64,000 bases of DNA from Ralstonia pickettii DTP0602 (GTDB lineage: Bacteria > Pseudomonadota > Gammaproteobacteria > Burkholderiales > Burkholderiaceae), in assembly GCA_000471925.1 (NCBI GenBank), contig CP006668.1, positions 248,001 to 312,000 of the forward strand, written 5' to 3'. A program made the translations under genes and the position numbers. Every line of letters begins with the position of its first letter. Position 1 is the first letter of the stretch. The notes under the pieces were generated by a model, which had not been told where the DNA came from, searched no databases, and saw only the letters and a list, made by a program, of their open reading frames with translations. Shown one piece after another: positions 18,402 through 27,363 of this stretch.

Positions 18402-19100
18402 ATGGCCACCTTGCTTTCCCGCCTGGGCGCGCGTGCGCTGTATTGCCTGGCCGGCGTGGCATTGCTGGCCAGCGGCGGCTGCGCGCTGGTGCCGCGCGAG
18501 CCGCTGGTGCAACTGCCCACCAGTGCGCGCGCCGAGCCGCGCCCGATGGGGCCGGCCTCCGGGTCGATCTACCAGTCGTCGTACGCTGGCAATCCGCTGT
18601 TCGAGGACCGCCGTCCCCGCAACGTGGGCGATATCCTGACGATCCTGATCACCGAGAACGTCAACGCCAGCAAGAATTCCGGCACCAACGCCAGCCGCAC
18701 CGGCAGCGGCGCGCTGGCGTTCGACGCGGTGCCGCGCGCGCTCGGCGGGCTGTTCGGTGCGAGCCAGAACGCCAACATGAGCGGCGCCAATTCGATGAAG
18801 GCAAGCGGCGGCGCCAGCGCGGCCAATACCTTCAACGGCACCATTACCGTGACGGTGCTGGAAGTGCTGACCAACGGCAACCTGGTGGTCTCGGGCGAGA
18901 AGCAGCTCGCCATCAACCAGGGCGCCGAATTCATCCGCTTCTCGGGCGTGGTCAACCCGCGCACGATCACCGGCGACAACGCCGTGCTGTCCACGCAAGT
19001 GGCCGATGCGCGCATCGAATACACCGCCAAGGGCGTGATCGACGAAGCGCAGAACATGGGCTGGCTGCAGCGCTTCTTCCTCAATGTTTCTCCGTTCTGA
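18402..19100 (+). CDS. flgH: FlgH outer-membrane L-ring lipoprotein
   Basis: L-ring subunit (232 aa) forming the bushing in the outer membrane. The ATG at 18402 has GGAG 5 nt upstream. It has a lipoprotein signal with ASGGC, the lipidated Cys being about residue 27, then the FlgH core ([20 protein letters not shown]). The tail [18 protein letters not shown] is typical. Its end lies within 10 nt of the preferred flgI start. Confidence 0.96.
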   Translation: MATLLSRLGARALYCLAGVALLASGGCALVPREPLVQLPTSARAEPRPMGPASGSIYQSSYAGNPLFEDRRPRNVGDILTILITENVNASKNSGTNASRTGSGALAFDAVPRALGGLFGASQNANMSGANSMKASGGASAANTFNGTITVTVLEVLTNGNLVVSGEKQLAINQGAEFIRFSGVVNPRTITGDNAVLSTQVADARIEYTAKGVIDEAQNMGWLQRFFLNVSPF

Positions 19101-19107
19101 CCGCGCC

Positions 19108-20253
19108 ATGTCCGCTTCCATGCTCGCCTATATCCTGTCCCGCCTGCTGCGCGTGAGCGTGGTCAGCCTGGCACTCGGCGTGGCGTTCGGCGCCTTCGCC
19201 ACCGGCGCCAAGGCCGAGCGCCTGAAGAACCTGGCCACCTTCCAGGGCGTACGCGAGAACCCGCTGGTGGGCTACGGCCTGGTGGTCGGCCTGGACAACA
19301 CCGGCGACCAGACCATGCAGACGCCGTTCACTACGCAGAGCCTGACCAACATGCTCTCGCAGTTGGGGATCACGCTGCCGGCCGGCAAGAACATGCAGCT
19401 CAAGAACGTGGCCGCGGTGATGGTCACGGCTTCGCTGCCGGCCTTTGCGCAGCCCGGCAGCCAGCTTGACGTGGTGGTGTCGTCGATGGGCAATGCCAAG
19501 AGCCTGCGCGGCGGCACGCTGCTGATGACGCCGCTCAAGGGCGCCGACGGCCAGGTCTATGCCATCGCGCAAGGGAATATGCTGGTGGGCGGCGCGGGCG
19601 CGTCGGCCAACGGCAGCAAGGTGCAGGTCAACCAGCTGGCGGTGGGACGCATCGCCAACGGCGCCATCGTCGAGCGCGCGGTCGCGGCGTTCCAGCCGGA
19701 CGGCGGCGTGCTCAACCTCGAACTGAAGGACACCGACTTCGGCACCGCCGAGCGAGTGGTCGAAGCCATCAACCGTTCGATGGGCGGCGGTGTCGCCGCG
19801 GCGCTGGACGGCCGCGTGGTGCAGGTGCGCGCGCCGGCCTCGGCAGCGGCCCGCGTGGGCTTCCTGGCCCGCATCGAGAATCTCGACGTGACCCCCGCCA
19901 AGGCGGCCGCCAAGGTCATCCTGAACGCCCGCACCGGTTCGATCGTGATGAACCAGGCGGTGACGGTGGAAGACTGCGCGGTGGCGCACGGCAGCCTGTC
20001 GGTGGTGATCAACACGCAGCCGGTGATTAGCCAGCCCGCGCCATTCAGCGGCGGGCAGACGGTGGTGGCGCCGGTGTCGCAGATCGACATGCGGCAGCAG
20101 GGTGGCTCGCTGCAGGTGGTCAAGGCGGGCGCGTCGCTGGCCGCCGTGGTCAAAGGCCTGAACGCGCTGGGCGCGACCCCGGCCGACCTTCAGACCATCC
20201 TGGAAGCCATGCGCGCGGCCGGTGCGCTGCGCGCAGAGCTCGAAGTGATCTGA
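19108..20253 (+). CDS. flgI: FlgI P-ring protein
   Basis: Periplasmic P-ring subunit (381 aa from the ATG at 19108). It has a signal peptide ([16 protein letters not shown]) and the highly conserved core ([17 protein letters not shown]), and it ends with helical [21 protein letters not shown]. An earlier ATG at 19084 would overlap flgH by 17 nt and a later one is at 19120. None has a clear ribosome site, so the start is uncertain. FlgA is its chaperone. Confidence 0.94.
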   Translation: MSASMLAYILSRLLRVSVVSLALGVAFGAFATGAKAERLKNLATFQGVRENPLVGYGLVVGLDNTGDQTMQTPFTTQSLTNMLSQLGITLPAGKNMQLKNVAAVMVTASLPAFAQPGSQLDVVVSSMGNAKSLRGGTLLMTPLKGADGQVYAIAQGNMLVGGAGASANGSKVQVNQLAVGRIANGAIVERAVAAFQPDGGVLNLELKDTDFGTAERVVEAINRSMGGGVAAALDGRVVQVRAPASAAARVGFLARIENLDVTPAKAAAKVILNARTGSIVMNQAVTVEDCAVAHGSLSVVINTQPVISQPAPFSGGQTVVAPVSQIDMRQQGGSLQVVKAGASLAAVVKGLNALGATPADLQTILEAMRAAGALRAELEVI

Positions 20254-20254
20254 C

Positions 20255-21295
20255 ATGAGCACGGCACTACCTCCGCAGGCGGAGCTGACGCAGCGCTTCG
20301 CGCTGGATACGCAGGGCTTCGAGGCGCTCAAGCACAGCGCCCGCAATGGCGCGGATGCCAGCACGCTGCGGGCCGCGGCCAGGCAGTTCGAGGCGGTGTT
20401 CACGCAGATGGTGCTCAAGAGCATGCGCGACGCCACGCCGCAGGACGGCATCTTCGACAACGAGCAGAGCAAGCTCTACATGTCCATGATGGACCAGCAG
20501 CTCGCGCAGCAGATGTCGTCGCGCGGGATCGGGCTGGCCGAGGTGATGGTGCGCCAGCTGGCGCGCGCGGCCGGCACGCCGATGCCGGCCGGCATGAATG
20601 CGATGAGCCCGGCCGAGTCGGGCAAGGCCGCGGATGCCGAGATGGCGCGCCTGCTGGACAGCCGCGGCGCCGGTGCCATGCCTTCCGACAACGGAGAACT
20701 CGCCGACCTTCCGGCCATCGGCACCATCGTGCCGGGGCAGAACTGGAATCCCATGGCGGGCCTGCGCCAGTACCAGCCGCAGTCCTATGCCGACCGCGGC
20801 CAGGGTGAAGACTCGCTTGGCCGGCTCCCGGACGACGCGCCGGCGCATGTCAGCGCCTTCGTGGCTCGCATGGCCGCACCGGCGGAGGCTGCCGCGCGCG
20901 CCAGCGGCGTGCCGGCACGGCTGATCGTCGGCCAGGCCGCGCTGGAATCCGGCTGGGGCCAGCGCGAGATCACGCACGCGGACGGCTCCACCACGTTCAA
21001 CGTCTTCGGCATCAAGGCTGGCGCGAACTGGAAGGGGCGTGTGGCGGAGATCACCACCACGGAATATGTCGACGGCCAGCCGCAGAAGGTGCGGGCCAAG
21101 TTCCGGGCCTATGGCTCGTATGACGAAGCCTGTGCCGACTACGCGCGCCTGCTGACCACCAACCCGCGCTATGCGGGGGTGGTGAGCGCGGCATCGGCCG
21201 AGGAAGCGGCACATGGGCTGCAACGCGCGGGTTATGCCACGGATCCGGCGTATGGGCACAAGCTGGTGAAGATCATGAAGAAGGTGGCGGTCTGA
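20255..21295 (+). CDS. flgJ: FlgJ rod-capping muramidase
   Basis: Two-domain protein (346 aa). The N-terminal rod-binding domain (AARQFEAVFTQMVLKSMRDA, then SKLYMSMMDQQLAQQM) caps the rod. The C-terminal glucosaminidase/muramidase domain (VGQAALESGWGQ with the catalytic Glu, then NVFGIKAG) cuts peptidoglycan for rod passage. It starts one base after the flgI stop. An IS copy lies about 78 bp downstream. Confidence 0.96.
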   Translation: MSTALPPQAELTQRFALDTQGFEALKHSARNGADASTLRAAARQFEAVFTQMVLKSMRDATPQDGIFDNEQSKLYMSMMDQQLAQQMSSRGIGLAEVMVRQLARAAGTPMPAGMNAMSPAESGKAADAEMARLLDSRGAGAMPSDNGELADLPAIGTIVPGQNWNPMAGLRQYQPQSYADRGQGEDSLGRLPDDAPAHVSAFVARMAAPAEAAARASGVPARLIVGQAALESGWGQREITHADGSTTFNVFGIKAGANWKGRVAEITTTEYVDGQPQKVRAKFRAYGSYDEACADYARLLTTNPRYAGVVSAASAEEAAHGLQRAGYATDPAYGHKLVKIMKKVAV

Positions 21296-21363
21296 GGGCT
21301 GGGCCATAGCTCCAGCGCCAGCCGTTGCTGACACCGCCTGAACAAGGCCACCCCACTCCCGCC

Positions 21364-21372
21364 CTGCGGGAG
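21364..21372. repeat. Left target-site duplication of IS copy 2
   Basis: CTGCGGGAG, repeated at 22872-22880. With the preceding CTCCCGC it forms the core of a REP-like hairpin downstream of flgJ. Confidence 0.88.
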
Positions 21373-22871
21373 CTTGCCTTTACCCACAACTTCCGGCGGC
21401 TTACTCGTTTTTCTGGAAGATCCGATACATTTCGGTGATTTCGTGCAAAACGAGGAAGCCGCGCCAGAGGACAGTAGCACCGGGGGGATCGTCGTTTTTG
21501 CGACCCAGGTAGCCACCGAGCTTGGCGACCCAAAGGACCGCTTCGCTGAGTTTGGGTGCCTGCTCTGGTGGCTTGGTTGTGCCGTGCGTGCGGCAGTACA
21601 AGGCCTGCCATTCGAGCGATTGCAGTAGCACCGAGCAAGGGATATCGGCTTCGAGCCGGCCCAGCATAGTTGCGTACAAGATGCGCCAGCCGATTACGGC
21701 GAACAGCGCCGTGGCCCGCAGGAACCGCTCCAGCGTCCCGAACTGCCGGGCTTCGATCTGGCAGCCACTTTTCAGGACACGATGCCAGGATTCAATGGTC
21801 CAGCGACGGGCGTACCAGCTCAGCCGTTCGAGCACATCTTCCAGCGTTTGGGTGGGCATTGAACTGAGCAACATCCATTCGAGCGGCTCAACGCCTTCGG
21901 GCGGGTCGAGTTCCAGCGCGTGAATGGCAAATACTTCGAGACTCGGTAGGGCCTCTGCACCGCGGCTGCGCGGCGGTCGCAGTTGGACGGGCACACAGCG
22001 CAAAGCCAGTCGGGCGCTACGCGCCTGCCTGGCGCCGCTCCTGGGCACGTGCAGTACGGTCTCCCCAAGTACAGGAGCCGCAGCAACCGTCTCCCACAGA
22101 TACTTCTCTGGGTGGTCCACGCCTCGATTCCAGGCGGCCCGCACCAACCAGTCCACCCCCGCTGGGCGCGGCGCCAGGAACACGTCATACACATCGCCCT
22201 CGCGATCGCTGACGGCAACAAGGTGCGTGTCCGGACACTGCATCTTGAGCGGCTCAAGGCATTCCAGCCCCTCCAGCCACTTCACGCTTTCCTTGTCACG
22301 AATGGACAGCGCCCGGCGCTGCCTGGCCTTGCCCGAGTCTTGCGGCGCACGCACCCACGTCTTCATGCTCAACACGCCCAGTGGCAGACCCTCAGGCGTC
22401 ACCGCCAGCACGCTGTGCAACATGAATCCGTGCAAATTGCCGCCCGTGCCGTGACCAAGTCCCTCAGTCGCGGGCAAATTTGCCAGATTGAATTCCGTGG
22501 TGTCCTGCACCGCCAATACGACAGGTACCTGCTGCATGCGACCCACGGTTTGAGTGACGTGGCTCGCCAGTATTCCGTCCGGGTCAACCGCCTCATTATC
22601 AAAGAAGCGATATGCTGCCTTGAGTTGGGCACCACTCAAGGCCTGCGGGAACGAAACATGGGCTTTTTGCGCCAGTCCGCGCGCCAATGCCACAAGGCGC
22701 TGCGTGCGACGTGCATCGCCCAATTGAGCGCCACCGAATTCGTCGCTGGCCCAGTCTTCCAGATCTTCCGTATCAGGCAAAATTGCCACCACTGATTGTC
22801 AACTTCACCCGAAGTTAACACCGTCCAATCCGGTTTACAACCTTTCCTGTCGAGATGTGGGTAAAGGCAAG
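21373..22871 (-). mobile_element. IS4-family (IS50-like) insertion sequence, copy 2
   Basis: A 1,499-bp element with the same 16-bp terminal inverted repeats as the copy at 10133-11631, but in opposite orientation and with a 9-bp target duplication. Removing it restores a CTCCCGC-CCT-GCGGGAG hairpin followed by AGGGGG. It separates flgJ from flgK, but a sigma28-type promoter for flgK lies on the far side of the insertion. Confidence 0.95.
21401..22792 (-). CDS. IS4-family transposase (copy 2)
   Basis: 463-aa DDE transposase with the same N-terminal IS50-type DNA-binding domain, D97, D195 and Y-(2)-R-(3)-E-(6)-K signature as copy 1, and a GTG start. It differs at about twelve residues spread along the chain, for instance Thr for Val near residue 80 and Asp for Ala near 151. 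No frameshift is seen, so it is presumably active. Confidence 0.95.
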   Translation of the reverse strand: MVAILPDTEDLEDWASDEFGGAQLGDARRTQRLVALARGLAQKAHVSFPQALSGAQLKAAYRFFDNEAVDPDGILASHVTQTVGRMQQVPVVLAVQDTTEFNLANLPATEGLGHGTGGNLHGFMLHSVLAVTPEGLPLGVLSMKTWVRAPQDSGKARQRRALSIRDKESVKWLEGLECLEPLKMQCPDTHLVAVSDREGDVYDVFLAPRPAGVDWLVRAAWNRGVDHPEKYLWETVAAAPVLGETVLHVPRSGARQARSARLALRCVPVQLRPPRSRGAEALPSLEVFAIHALELDPPEGVEPLEWMLLSSMPTQTLEDVLERLSWYARRWTIESWHRVLKSGCQIEARQFGTLERFLRATALFAVIGWRILYATMLGRLEADIPCSVLLQSLEWQALYCRTHGTTKPPEQAPKLSEAVLWVAKLGGYLGRKNDDPPGATVLWRGFLVLHEITEMYRIFQKNE

Positions 22872-22880
22872 CTGCGGGAG
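22872..22880. repeat. Right target-site duplication of IS copy 2
   Basis: CTGCGGGAG, identical to 21364-21372, followed by AGGGGGG of the interrupted GC palindrome. Confidence 0.88.
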
Positions 22881-22987
22881 AGGGGGGCAAACTTGCAGGG
22901 CGCGACGTGATGGCGTCCTGGCCGAGCGCCTGCCACGCGCCGCCGTTTGCAGCTAAGCAAACATGCCCAATCTTCCACTCGCCCCAC

Positions 22988-23015
22988 TAAAGTCCCGCCC
23001 CCAACCAGCCGATAT
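22988..23015 (+). promoter_or_regulatory. sigma28-type promoter for flgKL
   Basis: TAAAGTCC, a 12-bp gap and GCCGATAT. The -10 element matches seven of eight consensus bases and the spacing is one base longer than in the flhB and flgM promoters. It lies between the IS and flgK, 64 bp before the ATG, and would keep flgKL transcribed despite the insertion. Confidence 0.8.
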
Positions 23016-23078
23016 CTCCCACATCCACCACCGCCGGCCCACGCCGCGGCAGTCCAACAAAACCAGGGTCATTGCACA

Positions 23079-25001
23079 ATGTCTCTCTTCAGTATTGGTC
23101 TTTCCGGCCTGAACACCGCGCAGAACGCGCTGACGACGACCGGCCACAACTTCGCCAACTCGGCGACTGAGGGCTACTCGCGCCAGAACACCATCGTGGC
23201 CTCGGCCGGCGGCCAGTACACCAGCCAGGGCTTCTACGGCTACGGCTCCAACACCACCACGGTGATCCGCGTCTATGACGAGTTCCTGACCGGCCAGCTG
23301 CGCGGCGCCACCTCGGCCAGCGCATCGCTGGCGGCGTACTCGGACCAGATCGCGCAGATCGACAACTTGCTGGCCGACCAGAAGGGCGGCCTGGCACCGC
23401 TGATGCAGAAATTCTTCGCGGCGGTGCAGGCCGTGGCCGACACGCCGGCCGATCCGGCCGCGCGCCAGGGCATGCTCTCGGCCGGCCAGGCGCTGGTGGG
23501 GCAGGTTCGTTCGGCCAGCAACTACTTCAAGCAGCTGCAGTCCGGTGTCAACGACCAGGTCGGCACCGCGGTCTCACAGGTCAATGCCTACACCAAGCAG
23601 ATCGCCAACCTGAACCAGGAAATCACGCGCCTGAAGGCCGCTTCCGGCGGCCAGCCGCCCAACGACCTGCTCGACCAGCGCGACCAGGCCGTGGCCGAGC
23701 TGACCAAGCTGGTCGGCGCCAAGGTGGTGGTGCAGGACGGCGGCACCTACAACGTGTTCGTCGGCAACGGCCAGCCGCTGGTGATGGGCAGCGACTCGTA
23801 CGACCTCAAGGCCGTGCCCTCGGCAGCCGATCCAAACCGCACCGTCGTCGCCTACACCCTGCCCAACGGCAGCGTGTATGAAAGCGAGGCGGGCGCGATC
23901 AAGGGCGGCTCGCTGGGCGGCCTGCTGCAGTTCCGCACCGAGACCCTGGATGCTGCGCAGAGCGCGATCGGCCGCCTGTCGCTGGCGATCGGCGAGAGCT
24001 TCAACGCGCAGCACAAGCTGGGCATGGACCTGAACGGCGCCGTCGGCACCGACATGTTCAAGCTGGGCACCGCCACCGTGCTGCCCAACGCTAACAACAC
24101 CGCCATTACCACGGTCGCAACGGCCACGATCAACAACGCCTCGGCGCTGACCACCAGCGACTACTCCCTGCACTTCGACGGCACCAACTACACGCTGACG
24201 CGGCTGTCAGACAACAAGCAGGTGGTCACGCCGGTACCGGGGGGCGGCGCGACCTATCCGCTGGCGTTCACCGCCGACGGCTTCTCCGTGCAGATCAACG
24301 CGGCGATGGGCACCAACGATTCGTTCACGATCCAGCCCACGCGCAACGCCGCCACTGGCTTCGACATGGCGATTACCGACCCGGCCAAGATCGCCGCGGC
24401 CTCGCCGGCACGCGCCGATGCGGCGGCCACCAACAAGGGCAGCGGCACCGCCAGCCTGAGCAATGTCGCCCCGGGCTTTACGCTGCCGGCCGGCAAGATC
24501 ACCGCCACCTTCGATGGCACCAACTACGTCTTCACCGACGCCGGCGGTGCGCCGCTGGTGCCGGCGCCGGTCGGCGTGCCCAACGGCAGCAATACCGACT
24601 ACACCATCAATGGCCTGACGTTCAGCTTCGGCGGCGCGCCCAAGGCGGGCGACTCGTTCACGCTGGGCAGCAATGCCGGCGGGGTGAAGGACAACGGCAA
24701 CATGCTGACGCTGGCCAAGCTGCAGAACGCCAAGACCATCGGCGGCGTGTCCAGCTTCAGCGAAGCCTATGCGCAGCTGGTCAACGACGTCGGCACGCGG
24801 GCCAAGTCGGTCAAGATCGCCTCGGCCTCGCAGGACAGCATCACCACCCAGATCAAGACCGCGCAGCAGTCGGTGTCCGGCGTCAATATGGACGAGGAAA
24901 CCGTGTCGATGCTGCGCTTCCAGCAGCTGTACCAGGCCAACGCGCGGGTCATCCAGACCGCCAGCTCGCTGTTCGACACCATCATCGGCATCGGCGTCTG
25001 A
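23079..25001 (+). CDS. flgK: FlgK hook-filament junction protein (HAP1)
   Basis: 640-aa junction protein. The start is the ATG at 23079 (MSLFSIGLSGLNTAQNALTT): the longer open frame would begin upstream of the sigma28 promoter. The N-terminal signature FANSATEGYSRQN and C-terminal VSGVNMDEETVSMLRFQQLY, with QANARVIQTASSLFDTII, are typical. The central part is variable and contains two similar Thr/Asn-rich segments (near residues 370-440 and 470-530). FlgN is its export chaperone. Confidence 0.96.
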   Translation: MSLFSIGLSGLNTAQNALTTTGHNFANSATEGYSRQNTIVASAGGQYTSQGFYGYGSNTTTVIRVYDEFLTGQLRGATSASASLAAYSDQIAQIDNLLADQKGGLAPLMQKFFAAVQAVADTPADPAARQGMLSAGQALVGQVRSASNYFKQLQSGVNDQVGTAVSQVNAYTKQIANLNQEITRLKAASGGQPPNDLLDQRDQAVAELTKLVGAKVVVQDGGTYNVFVGNGQPLVMGSDSYDLKAVPSAADPNRTVVAYTLPNGSVYESEAGAIKGGSLGGLLQFRTETLDAAQSAIGRLSLAIGESFNAQHKLGMDLNGAVGTDMFKLGTATVLPNANNTAITTVATATINNASALTTSDYSLHFDGTNYTLTRLSDNKQVVTPVPGGGATYPLAFTADGFSVQINAAMGTNDSFTIQPTRNAATGFDMAITDPAKIAAASPARADAAATNKGSGTASLSNVAPGFTLPAGKITATFDGTNYVFTDAGGAPLVPAPVGVPNGSNTDYTINGLTFSFGGAPKAGDSFTLGSNAGGVKDNGNMLTLAKLQNAKTIGGVSSFSEAYAQLVNDVGTRAKSVKIASASQDSITTQIKTAQQSVSGVNMDEETVSMLRFQQLYQANARVIQTASSLFDTIIGIGV

Positions 25002-25038
25002 ATCGTTCAAGCCCTACGGATTCGAGAGGTAAATCACC

Positions 25039-26265
25039 ATGCGCGTTGCAAGCTCCACCCTGTACCAGCAAGGCCTGGCGTCGATGAACTACCAGCAGGG
25101 CTCGCTGCTGCATATCCAGCAGCAGCTCGGCACCGGCCGCCGCATCCTCACGCCCTCCGACGACCCGGTCGGCGCCACGCGCGCGCTGGGCGTTAGCCAG
25201 GCGCAGGCCGTCAACGGCCAGTACGCCACCTCGCGCAACCAGGCCAATATCGCCCTGAGCGCAGAGGAGAACGCGCTGCAGTCGGTCACCACCATCACGC
25301 AGAATATCCAGACGCTGCTGGTGCAGGCCGGCAACGGCACCATGAGCGACAGCGACCGTGCCTCGGTGGCAACCTCGCTCGAAGGCCTGTACAACCAGCT
25401 GCTCGGCCTGGCCAACTCCGACGACGGCAACGGGCAGTACCTGTTCGGCGGCACCCGCTCCGGCAATGCGCCGTTCACGCAGAGCACTGGTGCCGGCAAC
25501 TACATCGGCGACACCGGCCAGCAACTGTTGCAGGTCGACGTGGCCCGCCAGATGCCGGCCGGCAACAACGGCCGCGAGGTCTTCATGAGCGTGACTGGCG
25601 GCGCCGGCTACGTGGTCAAGGGCAACAGCGCCAATACCGGCAGCGCCAGCTTTGGCACGGTATCCACCACCGATCCGAGCAATGCGCTGTACGGCCATTC
25701 GCTGCAGGTCACCTTCCAGGCCAACGCCGCCGGCCAGATGGAATACAGCGTCACCGACCTGTCAGTGCCGGCTCCGCCGCCAGTGGTGGCGGGCCCTCTC
25801 GCCTACAACTCGCCGGCACATATCGAAGTGGGCGGTGTCAGCTTCAACGTCACAGGCGATCCCAAGAACGGCGACACCCTGACCATGCAGCCCGCCAGCG
25901 AGGCCGGCACCGACATGTTCGCCAACCTGCAGACCGTGATCGACACGCTGCGCCAGCCCAACTCCACCGCCAGCAGCCAGGCCAACCTCAACAACGTGCT
26001 GGCCACCGCCACGCGCCAGTTCTCCAACTCGCTCGACAATGTGCTGACGGTGCGTTCGTCGGTGGGCTCGCGCATGCAGGAGCTGGATGCGCTGGATGAT
26101 GTGGGGACCAACCGCGACCTGACATATTCGCAGACGCTATCTGGTATCCAGGACCTGGACTATGCGGCGGCGATTACCGAGTACTACCAGCGGCAGATGG
26201 CGCTGCAGGGGGCGCAGCAGTCGTTTATGCAGATTCAGGGGATGAATTTATTTAAGTTTCTGTAG
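25039..26265 (+). CDS. flgL: FlgL hook-filament junction protein (HAP3)
   Basis: 408-aa junction protein attaching the filament to FlgK. The N-terminal MRVASSTLYQQGLASMNYQQ and RRILTPSDDPVGATRAL, with C-terminal LSGIQDLDYAAAITEYYQRQ followed by ALQGAQQSFMQIQGMNLFKFL, are flagellin-like ends typical of FlgL. It follows flgK by 37 nt with GAGAGG upstream. It is the last flagellar gene in the window. Confidence 0.95.
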   Translation: MRVASSTLYQQGLASMNYQQGSLLHIQQQLGTGRRILTPSDDPVGATRALGVSQAQAVNGQYATSRNQANIALSAEENALQSVTTITQNIQTLLVQAGNGTMSDSDRASVATSLEGLYNQLLGLANSDDGNGQYLFGGTRSGNAPFTQSTGAGNYIGDTGQQLLQVDVARQMPAGNNGREVFMSVTGGAGYVVKGNSANTGSASFGTVSTTDPSNALYGHSLQVTFQANAAGQMEYSVTDLSVPAPPPVVAGPLAYNSPAHIEVGGVSFNVTGDPKNGDTLTMQPASEAGTDMFANLQTVIDTLRQPNSTASSQANLNNVLATATRQFSNSLDNVLTVRSSVGSRMQELDALDDVGTNRDLTYSQTLSGIQDLDYAAAITEYYQRQMALQGAQQSFMQIQGMNLFKFL

Positions 26266-26293
26266 GTTGCGGCTTATCTCATAGCCGGCAACC
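26265..26293 (+). terminator. Possible hairpin terminator after flgL
   Basis: GGTTGCGGCT and AGCCGGCAACC pair with one bulged G around an 8-nt loop, starting at the last base of the flgL stop. There is no T-run, so factor-independent termination is doubtful. Confidence 0.35.
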
Positions 26294-26305
26294 GTTGTGC
26301 CGGAG

Positions 26306-26397
26306 TATTAAAGGTTGAGAAGCAACCTATTAAAGGTTGAGAGGGGAGGCCAAAATCGCCCGGAAACCCGCGCCGCGTATGGGCTTCTCAACCTTTA
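26306..26397. repeat. Short repeat cluster at the flagellar/accessory boundary
   Basis: TATTAAAGGTTGAGA occurs twice in direct orientation (26306-26320 and 26328-26342). An inverted copy GCTTCTCAACCTTTA (26383-26397) matches the first copy over 15 nt. The cluster sits where high-GC flagellar genes give way to the accessory region, so it may mark an old recombination junction. No integrase is visible nearby. Confidence 0.5.
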
Positions 26398-26572
26398 GGC
26401 ACATTTTGGAAGTCGACTGATACGGCTCCGAAATGTGGCTTCCGCTTACCTTCTCGACCCTTGCGCCGTCATTACGGACGCGCTCCCGTCGGACGAGTCG
26501 AGAGGTAGCCAAACCTCAATGCGTCTTTTTCAATATATACCACCATCGGACCCACGCGGCAAAAAGGTGAGG

Positions 26573-27058
26573 TCAGTCGCCACGGCGGGTGTGGATCTGC
26601 ATGAGCAGATTCGCGACTGACTGATTCGCATGGGCAGTGCGTTCTATCTCGGTGGAGTAGCCATATAGCCGGTTCAGTGCCAGCGCGATTGCGCACGACC
26701 TCGAATACCCGCCTTCACAGTGCACGACGATAGTTGTCACCTGCGCCGGTAGCTCCTGCACGAACTCCCGAATCGCTTCTGCATGCTCCGGCCGGAAGGC
26801 ATATGCGAGCTTCTCCTTGGCCCTAGCCGAAAGGTCCGGGTTCATGAAGTCTACGTCCGCGAAACTTTGCCGTAGGACGCGCTCGAAACCACCTAGGCTA
26901 GCCGGTGGCCTTCCAGGCGCAGTCACGGAGATGACTGCAACCGACCCCAATCGCGGCAGCCTCTCCGCCACATCCCTCGACACAGCCAACACCTGGCGTG
27001 TACCGTCCTTCGGCGGGCGGTACAGCTTGTCGATGGCATCCTTCAGTTGAAGCGGCAC
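26573..27058 (-). CDS. Cys-based (dual-specificity-like) protein tyrosine phosphatase
   Basis: 161-aa soluble protein with the phosphatase P-loop HCEGGYSRS (C114-x5-R120) followed by a helical ALALNRLYG segment, as in dual-specificity phosphatases. Asp residues in the DVDFMNPD segment near 68-75 could supply the general acid. It would dephosphorylate Tyr/Ser/Thr or another phosphoester; the substrate is unknown. The start is GTG with AGGAGG upstream; that site overlaps the TAG of an upstream broken frame, suggesting a former operon. Confidence 0.8.
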   Translation of the reverse strand: MPLQLKDAIDKLYRPPKDGTRQVLAVSRDVAERLPRLGSVAVISVTAPGRPPASLGGFERVLRQSFADVDFMNPDLSARAKEKLAYAFRPEHAEAIREFVQELPAQVTTIVVHCEGGYSRSCAIALALNRLYGYSTEIERTAHANQSVANLLMQIHTRRGD

Positions 27059-27067
27059 GCTTCCCTC

Positions 27068-27214
27068 CTAGCCATCTGCTTTTGCCTGCAGCAGCACGCC
27101 GAGCCGTCGGATGAGCCAATCTAGTTCGTCCTCTGAACACCAGCCCTTCTGAGCCTCCCAAGCCCATGCGTTGACGATATCCGCGCCGCCTAGCCGGGCG
27201 CGGGTTTCTCGTCT
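27068..27214 (-). pseudogene. Fragment of an unknown gene upstream of the phosphatase
   Basis: A 48-codon open stretch ending in a TAG that overlaps the ribosome site of the phosphatase gene. It reads like real protein (AWAWEAQKGWCSEDELDWLI) but has no start codon after the in-frame TAA at 27215-27217. It is probably the 3' remnant of the neighbouring cistron. I do not recognise the family. Confidence 0.35.
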
Positions 27215-27363
27215 TTATTGAAAGGATGCGATTCTGAACGTAGCGACAGTGCCCTGGTTGATTCAATACTACGGGACTTGCGGTGTCACCAAACTGTACA
27301 ACCAGCAGGCCACTGCCAGCGGGCAGCACCTAACCGGCACGGCACCTGCCAGCCTCACCTTGC

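Noticed and set aside
10133-22871. Composite transposon formed by the two IS copies
   Set aside because: Each copy has its own matching target duplication, and the genes between are core flagellar genes in normal order. The copies therefore arrived separately.
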